Assembly (NCBI GenBank): GCA_013399875.1
Contig: VXAZ01007538.1
Span: 372,001 to 436,000 of the forward strand
DNA from: Gymnorhina tibicen
Lineage: Eukaryota > Chordata > Aves > Passeriformes > Artamidae
Direction of reading: 5' to 3'
Length of the DNA stretch: 64,000 nt
Shown: piece by piece, positions 1 to 13,531 of the stretch
How positions within the stretch are numbered: position 1 is the first letter of the stretch
Layout: each line of letters begins with the position of its first letter
Translations under genes and position numbers: made by a program
The notes under the pieces: generated by a model
Seen by the model: only the letters and a program-made list of their open reading frames with translations
Databases searched by the model: none
What the model was told of the DNA's origin: nothing

Positions 1-64
1 TAGCAATATATATGCAAATAGAGGTGGGATTTAGGAATACACATATTGAGAAGGACTATGCTTG

Positions 65-507
65 CTTAAGGAATTAGACTTCAACTGAATTTCCCAAGCA
101 TGAAGGTGTTGCCTTACCTGGTCTTAAAATGAAGAGCAGGACAGGGCTAAGGGAGGAAAGGGGTTTTTACCTTGGTGTTTAATAAGGGTCCTTGTGGCAC
201 ACCACTTTGCCGAGGTGGAGTGCGCCGAAATGCACACACACGATAGATCACGTACACAATTTATACACCTTGCAAATTAGCATATCTATCAAAGATTCCC
301 CAGTGAGAGGCTTGTGATATCCCCTGTCCCGAGGAATTCCCTCCTGGGTGGCCCATCTTGGTTTACAGGATGTGTTCTAGAGAGGACCTTGGTTTCTCAG
401 GAGAGCGTAGGGCTTTCTGGCCTCCAACTGCGAGGCCTCCAGAATGTTTGGTTTCCTGGCTTAACAGAATATTAGGACTCTGCTAAGTTATCGGACTTAA
501 GGAATTA
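65..507 (-). mobile_element. Probable solo retroviral-type LTR
   Basis: On the minus strand there is a TATAAA (plus 260-265) followed about 80 bp later by ATTAAA (plus 178-183), with a CpG-bearing GGCGCACTCC stretch between. This promoter-to-polyA spacing fits an LTR. CTTAAGGAATTA occurs as a 12-bp direct repeat at 65-76 and 496-507. No gag/pol-like frame flanks it. The exact ends are not determined, and a unique-sequence origin cannot be excluded. Confidence 0.4.
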
Positions 508-3146
508 CAGGTATGCATGCTAAAAGCACTGAGGATATGTAAAAGGTTATATAAAAGGCATATAAAAGAAAAGGCAAAAAATCATCACAGCATCGAAGGA
601 GATGAAGTACAGTCCAAATGACTCATCTCCTCTCATGTTCAGGATTTCTTGGTCAAACACACCATGACACAAGAGTGGATGGCAGCCCTGAAATACACCA
701 GAATCTTACTCTGTACCTTCCAAGCAAAAGAGAAATCAGCTGCACCTCCCTTGCTGTAGATCCCAATGTGGCAGGCAGGGCACCTCCAGTAAGTGGACAG
801 CCTTTCTGTGTAGTGCTGGACAAACTGTATTTTTCTGGCTATTTTATTTTTTGCACAGCAAGTGCTGCTGCTTGTTCATGTAAAAGGCTCCTCTGATTCT
901 GCAAGTGAAGTGTGCTGAGGTAATGCCTCGTAGGAGTTGTATTTTACTTTGCTCACATCTCAGGGTTTTTTGTGGCCCACGTAGCTGACAAATGCTCAGA
1001 TAGGCATTCCCAGATGTGTCTCACTTCCTTCACCATGTGCATGGAAGCGTAATGTGCATAAAGACTTGGCATTGTCAGGATAAGATCAGAAGGCACCCAG
1101 CTGTATCACTCGGGAGCTACCACAGCAACATTTCTGAATTCAAATGTTTGAACAAGCAGGAGTAACCTTAAGGAATCATGGAGAAGAGCAAAAGGTAGCT
1201 CTTGTTCCTTCCCGTCAGGCTTAGCACATATGAGTTCTTACCCTTAGATTATGGAAAGGAATTGAGGGGATACATGGAGCAAAGCTTGCTTGTGCTCCTG
1301 TGCTAGATAGGTGATGGTGACACTGCTGGTTTGCACCACTCTGATCTGGAACTGTGCTGGCCAGAAAGGAAGCTATGGTTTGCTCTGTCCTCTGCTGGGC
1401 TGAGAGGGGCTTGGGGCATTGGAGTGTTTGGCCTGGGTTTCAGAACGAGCTTCTGGGAAAAGGGTGTAGAAGAGAAATCTTTGCACTTGTAGACCATTGT
1501 AAACTTTGTCATATTTTTTAATTTCTGTATATTCTCTGCTTTCTCCTCATGGAATAAGCATTAAGTGCAAAGTTAGTTACTCTTATCTCTGTAATGTACT
1601 CTTACCTTTCTACCATGAGCCACTCTTTCTATTTTTGTCTCTTGTTTCCAGGAGTACAACTATTTTGGAACTGGTTGGGTTTTTTTCCTATTGTGCTTCT
1701 TTGCATCATCTATCCTAGCTTGGCAGAGAAGCTCTAATATACTAAACATTTGTATGTTCTAAGCAATGTGTCAATTTGATGTGAGTGCCCAACAAATAAC
1801 CAACATTTTCTGAGTCTTGCATGGATCTAAGACAGAGGGACAAACATGTAATTCCCTGTCACTGGCTCTGCCAGCCACTCACGTGTTTTGCTTCCCAAAG
1901 CAGCAGTTAGTAAGGTTGGCTGAACAGAGCAGGACAGAGCTAGCACTTGGTATGTATCAGATTTCCCAACATTTTATTCTATACCAGAAAAAATTGAGTT
2001 GGAAGCAGAAGTGTTCCTCTACTTTCTAAATGAAAGCTGCTGCAGCATGTTACATACTTGCAGTCTTAATAGTGCACCTTCCTCGGGTGGAAGCCAGAAA
2101 TGTGTTCTGCACCAAAAAACCACGGTTTATCCCCCTTAATCACATTGCAGCAGGTTCAGATTGCGCCTGAAAATGTTTTCCAATCAAAAGAGCCAGGATG
2201 ATTTTCTTAAAAAACGCTGATACTCTTCTGAAAGCTGTCAGCATAGGAATAGCAACAGTTGGGCTCTTTCCATCTGTACTTTTTGTTGCTGGATTAATTT
2301 TAGGTGTGCTGCATACGGATTATGCATAAAATGTTGCCTCCCTGCTTTTGTTGTTGCTGCAATTAGCTCCACATCAAGTAACTCTTCTGGGGATTTCATG
2401 GTCCAGCACGTGAGCCTCTCTGACAGGGCTGTTGGCTCTGGGAAGAGGCACGTACTGGAACCCAAGTAGTTAGAGGCGCATTGAAAAAAGGTGCTCGTGG
2501 TTCTGAAGCTCCCTGTGGCAGGGAGCTGGAGAGGCACAGCCCCCAGCACAGATTCCATCAGCTGTGTGCTCTGTCCAGAGCTGGGTGTTATTAGTGATGT
2601 GCTGGGCATCCCTTCCTTCAGCTGTGGAGCTCTTGAAATTGTCACACTCTGGAACTCAAATTAATTTAGTTGCAAATAGTATATCTAGTTTGATTTGTTA
2701 CATTTTACCCCTCAAATATTTTCTGGTGGCATCAGGGAAACAGAAACTGATGGTTAAATGATAAAAACATATCCTCTGGTGACTGTCATCTAGTTTTTCT
2801 CTGTAGAGTTCCTCCATTTAACAGCTTCTGGTTGTTTAAATGGTAATGGGGGTCTATTGCCATTTGCATTAGTCAGTAATTCCTGAAAATACCGCTAGCA
2901 CAGGGAAACAGGGCTTTTGTGTTCTTTTAATTGAAAAAGTTGAAATCCTGTTTTAGAAAGAAAACCATCCCTTGGTGATAATATTCACGTAAAGTCATGT
3001 AAATGAAACCAAAGAACAAAAGGTAGCCTTTTTAAACTTGGAACCTTCTCTAGCACTTCACCATTCTTGTAAAATATGTACCAGAATAAATACTACTGGT
3101 TTTTTTAAAGCACTTAATTAAACTTCTAAATTCTTAAGTGTTGCCC

Positions 3147-3160
3147 TTTTTTTTTTTTTT
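3147..3160. repeat. T14 homopolymer
   Basis: An uninterrupted run of 14 T. No element is recognised around it. Confidence 0.9.
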
Positions 3161-6100
3161 GAATGATTTTTTTAACTGACTATAACAAGGATAAATGGAT
3201 TTAAATGGTTGTTTAATTAGTGGACTAACATTACTATTAAAATTTCTCTTCTGGATTGTTTTCTATTCAGCATCACATCCAATGCAAGTACACTATTTTT
3301 CTGCTTAGGCTTCTCAGTGTCCTGGTGCTGCCAGTGAGTATTGGCATTTCAGCATAGATCACTATAGCACAGAAGAATCACAAGCAAGAGTTAAGTTCTA
3401 GTACAAGGGATGAAATGCTTATTTTCTGAACTTTTTCTGTGTAAATAAATTTTTTATTTCAAATCTAAATTCTAATTAAACAGTGTAAATAAGAACTTAA
3501 AGCCTCCTTTGCAAGGCAACTATGCACTGAGCTGAATAACAATGAGAGGAGATAAACATTACAGTAATGTTTCTGTAGTGTTTCCTATTAATTAATGCTA
3601 ATGTTGTCTCTTCAGACACTGTAGCATTACAGTTGCATTTATATGCCTTTTTGGGGCAAAGTACACACCAGAGGGATAGTTGTATCCAAGTGGAAGGTGG
3701 GATAGCAGTATATATTTACAATTCTTTTAAAGAAAATTAAGTTTCATCTTATGTAAATTGTAAACTAAGGCTTGTGTCCTCATAACAAATCCTCCGTGAC
3801 TGCTTGTACACAACACAGAATGCAGCTCTTCCTCTTGTGCTCCCTGGATGCTCCAATAAGTGCAAGGGCTGTTTGTGCAAGGCTGTTTCAAATTTAGACC
3901 CCAGAGATTCCAGCTCATGCAGGATGACATGAACGCAACATGGTACCACTCCCACAAATATGAGGAGTAGCCAAAAGCCTGGCTAGAAATCCTCGATGCT
4001 CATGTTTGAAACATTATAAATGTATTTATTGTATGATACTGAATGTACCTTCTATACTACTTTGCAAATGCTGTGATTTTACAGGTTGTCTTCTTTATAA
4101 CAAGAATCCCATATATCATAGATTATTTCCCTACAAATAGTGGTTACCATTCATGTAAGAAATACTAGTGTATGTTGGGGAACACCCACAGTTTCCTGGA
4201 TATGTCAGATTTTGTCAATAGGATTAAACTGGAGTGTGTAAAACATTAATGCCCAGAAGAACAGACTGAAAAAGGGTGTTGATTATGTAGGAGAGCATGC
4301 CCTCAGCTGTCTACTTAGTATGCTGAAGTCTCTGGATCATGGAAAACAGAAACTTCTGTCATAAATAGCTGAACACATTCAAGAAGAAAATCAGAAGTAC
4401 AAACTGATGAAAAGTGAGCTAATTGAGATTAACTGTTTTGTTCTTCCTCCAGTTATTTTGTTCTGTCACACTAGAAGCCTTTTCCCACCTTCTTGCTGGT
4501 GCCCTACTCTCTTCCCTAAGATGCAACCTGAGCTGTGATATTGTTGCTCCAGTTTAGAGGACACCACCTCACCAGCTGCTTTGGGGCAGCATGAGGAGAG
4601 TTTTAGCACTTGCTTTTTGACAGTTAAAGGAGCAACAGATCTGTTCCTTCATAAGTGGGTACAGAGTCCCTGGGGGAAGGAAATGAGTTGCAGTTTTCTC
4701 CTCACATTTTCCATGGTTGTGCTCTAAACTGCCCCTTTCATTCCCACAGGAGATCAATGTAACATCCCTATCTTCTTGCTGAATAGTAAATGACAGAGTT
4801 TCATCTCTACAAAGTGTGTAGGTGAGCTAAGTAGGAGAAACTGTCAAGGATGTTTTTGAGGGACCTCTTCTCAGGCAGAAAAAAAAACATCATGAGAAAA
4901 ATAATAAAATTTCTCCTGTGAGAGAAGCTGAGGGGCAGACTATAAAGACCAAGGATGATGTTAGAGATGACCATCACAATGGTCAGTTATGATTTGGATG
5001 GACTAAATGATACAAGGACTTAATAGGCAATGAGATTTCTTGCAGGGACAAAAGGGCAACCAGCACAGGATTAGATGGTGGAACATAGAGGATCTACAAA
5101 AATTGTTTCAGTGGCGTTGTATTGAATAGAGAGAAAAAACCTGGTAGATTTAAGGTTTAAAAAAGATAAATATAATATGTTGAGATCTTGGAGGTGTGGG
5201 TGGAGTGACAGAAAGATGACATAGTCTTTCTGAATGCTAGGTAAAGAAAACCAGCAAAATCTGGAAAATAGCTTAATAATGGGATATTGCCCCTGGAGGA
5301 CTTGTTGAAACTATTAAGTGGAGAGTAATTTAGAAATTCCAGGACTTCCATAAAATATTTGTGACAACAGTGAGATTTTTCTTCATCTGAAATAGTCCAC
5401 TTGGGTCACAAAATGCCCCAGAGTTGATCATTCATTATATGTATTCTCATAATCAGAAGAATTTTTTGTCTAAATCAGCATTCTTGACATATAAATTAAT
5501 TTATTTCAAATATCTAAAAGCCTTTTATCTGAATTGATCACTTACCAGTGAAATATCACTAAGACTTCTGTGAGAAGAGCAGATTGTACCTGCAGTTTTC
5601 AAAATAAAAAAAAAAAATTAGTTAATCTGAAATACTTTGAGAATATTTAATTTCAGTGCACGCAAGCTGCCCTCAAATACATCTAATAGTGAAACCTTTT
5701 TGGGTATGTGCTGATAGTAATACACCAGCTTGTCACCTTGGTTAGAAACTGTTTCTCTACAGAAAAGCAAAAATTAGTTTCCCAGTACTGGTTGTCTCCT
5801 CCTGCCATCTGGCACTATCACTGCCAAGTAAGTTTTGTCATTTCATGGTTATTCCTGCCTAAACAGCTAAATGACAAATGGGCTTTCTGATTTTCTTTAC
5901 ATCTTCCTGCTTCTATATCCATTCTCAGATATCCACAAAATATTTCAGACTATCACTTTTATTATAATTGTGCTGTTAGTATTCATGTTTATGAATAAGT
6001 TAATTTTTTAATATTGGATTTTATTTAAGTTAATATTTAAAATAATTTAATTTTAAAATTATATAGAAGAATGTTACACTGCATATTAAACGAAAAACCT

Positions 6101-6230
6101 GGATAACACACTTTAAACTACAAAAGGAAGGTTTTCTAAAGTGAACTGATGTGTGCAAAAAGATTACAGAGAAAGAAAAAATTATGAAAAAAAAATAAAG
6201 ATAAAATAAGGTTACAAAGTATTTGCTGAC

Positions 6231-6247
6231 TTTTTTTTTTTTTTTTT
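6231..6247. repeat. T17 homopolymer
   Basis: An uninterrupted run of 17 T in gene-free AT-rich DNA. Confidence 0.9.
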
Positions 6248-7255
6248 CAAAGTTGGTTCCTAAAAATCCACTTATGTAGGATCAAAACCCAAAGGGTCAT
6301 ATTATTGTTGTTTTAGTTGAAGTATCAAACTAGAAATCTGACTCCACAGTCATTTCAACTGCCAGGCCAGCTTGTAGTAAATATGATCTCAGATAAGATG
6401 CCCTGTTTTTAGGGTTCTCAGCTGAATTCACTGCAAAACTAGGAAAGCTTCCTTTCTTCTTTGAATCCATAGATAAAATGTGCAATTATTTGTTACCAGT
6501 CACTTCTGACACACTGAGGAAGGGAGGGACTGGGAAACTTTTCATTGAGCTCATTCAAATGCCGGTCCTGTTACCATAGGTTATGAAAGGTTTTAGTATT
6601 GAATAAAAGTTTTGAAATGCAAAACACCCATAATCCCTTTTCCTTTGTGTTACATAACAAATCAGTTATAAAATGTTGTTTTTCTTCAAATCCATTAAAT
6701 TTCAGTTTCCATTCCAAACACAGTTGGATGCATAACACCAGCTAAGGAAGCTTTAAGCTGTAGCTCAGATTTGTAATATTTAATTACGAATGTCGTTCAC
6801 CTGTTACAGCACTTAAATGTTAAGATTCTGAGTACATGTGCATTAAATTATATAACTTCTTGAACATCTGCATCATATCCTTTTGATCAGAAAAGGCAAG
6901 TATCAAGTTTAAAGTAAAGGCTTACTTAAAGTAAATCTATCCGTGAATCTGTATATATCAATAATTTCTAATTAATGATAACTACTCTTTTTCAAAGATA
7001 GCAGGAAGTAAAAATGTAAAGACTAAAACTGGTCTGTTAACTCCAGATTTATTGTTTGCTGGCTTAAACCTTGAGTAAAAAGACAGTTTAAGAATTTCAG
7101 TTTACCAGTATTGCACAACAGCTAAAAATTTGTCTAGCTGCTGATTTTTAGAATAACTTTAAAGAGAAAGTGAACTTAGGAAAGTATAAAATTTTTTTTG
7201 TGCTGAATCATCACCATGGAAGAAGAGCAAGAAAGCATAGGAAGAGAAACTTTTC

Positions 7256-7270
7256 TGACCTTTGTGACCT
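7256..7270 (-). promoter_or_regulatory. Perfect DR3 nuclear-receptor element
   Basis: The minus strand reads AGGTCA CAA AGGTCA, two perfect half-sites spaced by 3, the vitamin D receptor/RXR class by spacing rule. A third TGACCT lies at 7304-7309. It is about 14 kb downstream of the HTR7 stop. Function is inferred from the motif only. Confidence 0.45.
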
Positions 7271-8628
7271 TTCAGTAAGCATAAACTAAAACTTACTAAC
7301 AGGTGACCTGGTGTTCAGGATGCAGGGATGTAGAGAGATGCACCCAGACACAACTATGCAGCCCACAGGATGTTTTATTAATCACAGGCCCATCAACTTG
7401 AGCTAGTTGTGTGCTCAGAGAAAATCCATAATTAATAGCAAAGTATGCTCTGTCTTCTCTTCTTACAGGGAAAAAATTTTAATCCTCCATCTTCTAATAA
7501 ACAACAACTGGAAAAAGTTTGCTTCATGGGACCTCATGGATCCAAATTAGCCAGCCAGCAATGATCTTTGTGTGGCACAGCAAGAGACAGAGCTGCTTGT
7601 TTCCACTATAATCCACAAAGGGTCAATGTCTTCCAGTTCTTTCAAAGCCTTTGCTAGCCAAGAAGCAAAATCTGTACTACAAATTAAAAAGGTTGAAATA
7701 TTATCAAATGTCAGTTGTAGGACAGAGATACCTGTATGAGTTTGTATCCAAGTAATCTCAGGACTGTTTTCTCCAATAAAGGCTTAATCTTTCTCTGTGT
7801 TTTATCAGAACTAGTCAGTCTTTTCTACTACTTTGTTCACTAAATCATAGTTTAGGCTCTACAGACTGTAACATGAAGATAAGAGTTTGAAGTTCAAATG
7901 GAAAAGGATTTATCTGTGTGAGCTGCAGTTTATGGAACTGCAGCAGATAAAGAAAAATATATTTTTGGAGCTCAGTCAGGTTATTTTTCTTCTGCAATCT
8001 GCTGTGCTGCTTAACCAGCGAATTAGGTAGGCCAATTCATGTAAATGGAGAAAATTATAATTTATTTACCACCTCTTCCAGGTGATAATTTAACAAACAA
8101 CATTTTTTTGCCCTGTCAATTTTCTGGGACAGTTCTAAAGGGAGCATTGTAAAGACTAGAATGTTCCTTTGTGGCAACAGAACACTTTTGAATAATATTT
8201 TAAAACTTGCTTTGATACAAAAGCTTTTATGCTCAACAGTCCAAATATCTTTCACTCAGAAAAGTCATATTGGAGCAGAAGAATAAGAGACCATACACTA
8301 CAAAATTCATGTTAAATTCTTGGGTTTTCAATGTTGTATTTTAATTTTTTTGAGTGTTACATAGGCTTCCCCTGCCAAATCCAAGCTTATAGTATGTAGA
8401 ACATTAGTTTATTAGATGCAACAGTACTTTTTTAGCTTCAGTTGTGAAAGTGGAAGTATTTCTGCCATCTAAACTTTTGTGGATAGCTAGGAACCAGGGA
8501 TAAATTCAGTAGGACAAATCCAAATAACAAAACTTGCCCAATTTCTCACCAATTCCAGCTGCGGAGTGTTAGGATGTCAAACATTCTTCATAAGGCCTCA
8601 CTGAAGGAGGTAGTATCACATCAGTATG

Positions 8629-9324
8629 TTATGGCTGAAGAAGTTCCTCTGGTCTGAAGCCCTCCCTAGGAGAGCAGTAAGTCATATTTTTCCGGTTGTG
8701 CTTAATGATTCTGTAGGATGATGTAAAGCACATCTGGGCAACAGTAAACTTGAGCCCTGTTTTCGGCTCCTGGAATTTTATCCACAACTTTGACTGTGCT
8801 TCTACAATACATTCACTGGATAGAGAACTCCTGAAATGTAAATTAACATCTGAAGTAGTAGGCTGTGGAGTCACGTATTCCTTCGGTTCCATTTTGGTCC
8901 GATTAATATATTGAATTGCTTTCTGCAAAGGCCCTTCCCCAGAAGGGCCCAGACAGTGCTTCTGTCACTTGGGAGAGCGTGCTGATACACTCACACTCTG
9001 AGTAAGGGGTTGTGGATTTGATGTCAGCCTTGATCGTGGGTTTTCCGTGTGCTGAGTAACTGATCTGACAGCTTTATAAGAAACATAGATACTGCCACAG
9101 CCATCTCCAAGAGGAGGTGACCGGGGACATGCAGAGCTCTGGTTCTGCTGGATGCACAGTCCATGTTCCCAGGCTGTGTTGGATTGGTGACCTGGACAGA
9201 TGATCATCTGGTCATATGGGCTGGCTCTGGCTCTGCAGACCTCTGTGCCTTGCAGGAGCTTACAGAGAAGGGGTGGTTTAGAGGTGTCCATGCTGTGATG
9301 GCAACCAGGTAGGGTTTTATTGGA
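8629..9324 (-). pseudogene. Unidentified open frame broken by one stop
   Basis: One minus-strand frame stays open from 9324 to the TAA at 8629 except for a single TGA at 8967-8965, giving about 230 codons. The two halves are 108 and 99 codons when counted from Met. The translation has mixed, non-repetitive composition but I recognise no domain. There is no polyA tail to suggest a retrocopy. It could be a decayed exon or a chance frame; I cannot tell which from sequence alone. Confidence 0.2.
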
Positions 9325-12300
9325 TCACAATTCCAGAACTATTTCATTCAATCCCACAAAACTTTTGCATCAGGGTAATTTTTTATTAGATACACCATAT
9401 TTCTGCTCAAAAATTACTATTTTTTGTTAATATATGCATCAAAACAAGAGCTTTGTTTTGCTTTGTTGTCACATTCAAATTTGAAAACAAGCTTTTTCAG
9501 CATGGGAGCTCTTAGTGATTTGAAATAGGCAGCAGCTTTTCTACAGTTTTTCTCTTTGCCTGCTTCTTGCTTTTGCTGTCCTTTTCAAGAAAATGATCAC
9601 TCACTATATTTTTATCTTCGTAATGTTTCAGATGAGAGATAAGCTTTTTGTTGGGGGTTTCTCTCTAATGAGTCATCTATAATTCATGATAATTAATAAA
9701 ATAGTTATATTTAGTTAATTGCCATCCAGTTGTAAGCTGTTATTAAAATATAGTTTCCTACCAGCAATTACTCCTCAGAAATCATATTTTATTCACTCTG
9801 TAAATCTAATGCACTGTTCATAGTGCTATTATACCTGTGACATTGTAACAGCAACAGTGAAAATCAAGTCATCTTTCTGCTGACAGAATAAGAGCAGTAA
9901 ATGTCAAACTAATGAATATAGAGTGGGCATATGTAAATGACCTAGGAGAGCAGAGAGGTTATCAACATTTCTCATTCTAAGTGTAGATCAATCTGAGTTT
10001 CACCATGTGAAAGACTCTTACATGTTTTATCTGCACTGGCTGTAACTTGATCAGAAATAATTTTAAAAAAAGCTTCATATTCTTGCTAAAACTTTAGTCA
10101 TGTTTAATAGATATCCAGCTTGAAAATAAAGCTTACTGAGCTCTTTTTCCTCATCAGTCTGAGCTTTGGGGACAGCTGTGTCCCGTGGTGTGCCCAGAGC
10201 AGGGGATGTGTTGGTGTGTGCCCCATCTCACCTGGAGCCCGGGCTCTCTGCTCCCTTCCCCACGGACACGGCGCAGGGCACGGCCCTGGGGAGGAAGCCT
10301 GCCTTGGGGCACGCTTCCCACAGGTTCATCTGGATTCAGCCACTGGCAAGCAGCTCCAGACTGAGGACACAGATTTAACCTCCTTGTTTGGTTTCCCTTT
10401 GTTCTGGAGAATTGCACATACATGCTCAGTGTCTCAAATACGGCTTTTCTCTGATGTGATTTCCTGTCACAGCTTGTACTACTCTTTGTGTCCTTCATCT
10501 TTCCTGAATCTGGTAATTGAAACCATGAGAGATGAGGTTTGCTCAGAACAACTCAAATGGTTATGTGAAAACTGATTTTTTGAGAGAAGTTTCAAAATAC
10601 TCTGTCTTCTAAAAATCTCTTTATATCATAAAAGAAAAAAATAATTGGGTTATCATCTCTGGCTTTCTTACAAATTAATGAGCATTATTGGATATTTTGA
10701 TTCAGCTGGAAACAATTTGTTTATTTGGCTAAATACCTGACTTAGATAAGTGGTATTTTTAACAAAGTAATTCAGATCAGTAGTCAACTATAGGAAAAAG
10801 AAATTTGGCTAAAGAAATAAGCATTGATTCAACAGATTTAAAAATAAGAAAACACTAGCATGAATGAAATATGTTAGAAAACACCTGGATATCCTTTTCT
10901 GAGGATGTCACAAGATGGATGCCCTCTCTGCATTGAAAAGATCATCACAGACAAGAGGTTAGATGATATAATTCAAGAAATTGGACAAAATATGCTTTCT
11001 AGTCTGAGTAGTCTTCTCTGGACTGAAATGCCAATACAATTTTTGAGCATTCACCCTTCCCTGAAAAGGCTTGAATGGATGAAATCAGCTTTTGTTCAGG
11101 AGCAATCAGTCTCGACCTGCTCCGTTCGGCCCCTGCCGGTGCCCTTTGTAGCAGCACTTGTGCTGAGCAAACCCAGCCACGCTTTCTTCAGCAGAGTCAT
11201 TAAAAATCTCTCGTTCTTTCAGTTCAGTGCTATCCAACAAGCGTAGGTACTTTCTTCAACGCTGATTTTAATACAGTAAGGATTTTATATTAGTTGAGCT
11301 GAAAAACCCCAGACATTTTTGTAGATGAGAATGTCTTCTATGAATCTAAATTAAAATCACTTAAACAAATGAATTCTCTATTTAATGTAGCATTACTTCA
11401 AAGAAAGCTCATGACACAGGGATTAGTATTCAGTAGACTTCTTATTTTATTGTATAAAAGTAATTACCTTTTAAATACTATCCAAATTAACATTTTAATA
11501 TTCCTCTGGGCTTATACATTTTAAAAGCATGATATAACTTGCTACCTAATACAGAAGAACACTATTCCCTTTTCTACTAAATTAGTCTGCTGTATAAATT
11601 TGAGTAATTTGCAATGCAAGTGGCAGCAATTCTTTTTATTACAAATAAGACTCATATTACAACAAAAGATACTCAATGTTTTCAGTACAGGCCACTCAGA
11701 ACTTGAAGAGGTTAATTTAATTGTGTTTATATTTCTTGGTAAGCTATTTGTGGAAAAGAGTCTCTTACGTTAACCATCTTTGTTTCACCAGACCTTGTCA
11801 AGGTAAAATATATGACCTAAAACAGAGTTGTATCTCAATACTCTGGTGAATTTTGCATATTAAAAGTCCTAGCTGGCTGAAATAATACATAAAATTCCCT
11901 TTTTTCTATTAAAATTGAGATCATCTGACTGTTTTCATACTATATGGTTTTTGTGCTTTCACATAACTTTTTTTATCAGTGTATGTTATGATAATAAAAA
12001 CAGCTTTCTTCTTTTATCGCCGTATTTATTTTTTGCTTAGGTCTGATGCAAATTAATCACTTTGTCATATTGATAAAGTTACATAATTTAGTAAGAAATT
12101 TACAGTAAAATCAAGGGGACAGCTAGGAAAAGGCTTTAAGATTGTAGAATAAAAGAACAGATTAATCTGGGAAAAAAAACAGATGGTAAGGGAAGTGCAG
12201 GAGAGGTATAATGAAGGTGTAGTAGGCTTGTCCACCAAATATCCCAGTGGTCTGTTAGCCACAAGAGTATATGGGGAAAAGACAGGCTCGGGTGGATAGT

Positions 12301-13514
12301 GAAAGATAAAGGGGTATGAATTTTTTTTTATAGGTCATTTTATTAAATGACAATGGTAACTGATAAATGCAATGATAACCACTGTAAGGCAGCCCTGTGA
12401 AAATGCAAACTGCTCACTGTTACATCCCAAAACAGGTTTAGTGACAGAGCCAGAGATGCATCCTCTGCAGATCCGAAACAGGGATTCTGAGTCGTTTCTG
12501 GCATCATCCACTCTGCTGGTATTATATCCACAGCCTGGGGACTTGGATTATCTCAGCGTGAAGCAGGTCCATGTGCTGCCCTTGTACTGTGGGCTACAGG
12601 AACTATTGAAAGCTCAACTCCTTATCCCAACAGGCCATCTCATCTCCTGACCTCTTTTGATCAGCCCTATTTCTTTCCTAATCCCCTAAACTATTGTGTG
12701 CATGATTTGCTGGTATTGAGTATGTACCTTGGGTGACTCTCCTAGTTACTGTGTGGGCTTGTGCATTGGTTTAGGAGGTGACAGACCTGACAGTTACGGC
12801 AGGAAGAAAATGAGCTTCATCTTGTGTGGCAAAGTATCAGTATTGTATAGTTCCTAATGTTCTCTGTGTTGTTTATGTGTCTGAAAATTCCTGGGTGAAA
12901 AATTCTTCATGGAAATAACAGGTAGAACTGCAACTGTGATGCCACAACCTGTCCTAAAATACCCTCATAATTTCTGCGAGATTCTAGGAATGTAATAGGT
13001 AGTAAAAGAAATTTTTCAGGTAATGATCGATTCATTACCTTCTTTTCATGAGGCAGCACCACCCTAAAATACAAGGGGTATAAGTGTGTGACCTATACAT
13101 GTATTAGATACATCTGCCTAGAGTTGTAGCTCCCTAGCAGCTAAAAGCTCTGACTCTTTTGCCCTCTATTAAGTTTCTCCTAAAACACATATTTTCCCTT
13201 AAGCTTAAAATAATGACATTAAAAACCCTATAAATTTTCACAGAAAAGCTTCACTGGTAGCTTTTTTTAATTTAGGTATTTTTTTTAATCCTTTAAAATA
13301 TTCATGTGACATATAATTTTTCCATTTCAATTCAAGTTAAAGTTTTGACACAGTATCATGAACAAGGAAAATGACAGCCTAATTCATCAAAGTAAAATTG
13401 TTTCACTGCCTTTGTGAAATGAACATGCAACTGAGACCGTAAAACTTGAAAATGAGTTTCAGAGTAAGGCCACTGCCCTCCATTTTAAGGCTTGAGTGTT
13501 TTTTTTAAAAAAGT

Positions 13515-13531
13515 GGGGCCCCCCCCCCCCC
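13515..13531. repeat. G4C13 homopolymer tract
   Basis: GGGG followed by 13 C, flanked by TTTTTTAAAAAA on the left and a GGTTTTTTC run on the right. Such a tract is prone to length errors in sequencing. Confidence 0.9.

Noticed and set aside
2238..2645. 135-codon minus-strand frame
   Set aside because: No recognisable domain, and a frame of this length is expected several times by chance in 64 kb read in six frames.
5453..5485. Minus-strand K-N-A-D-L-D-K-K-F-F-stop resembling the human 5-HT7(a) tail
   Set aside because: Only four residues in a row agree, the upstream sequence lacks a pyrimidine tract, and the phase with the exon 2 donor is doubtful.
10120..10575. 151-codon plus-strand frame with a hydrophobic N-terminus
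   Set aside because: It overlaps a GC-rich patch that also opens the opposite strand. No domain is recognised and the start context is weak.
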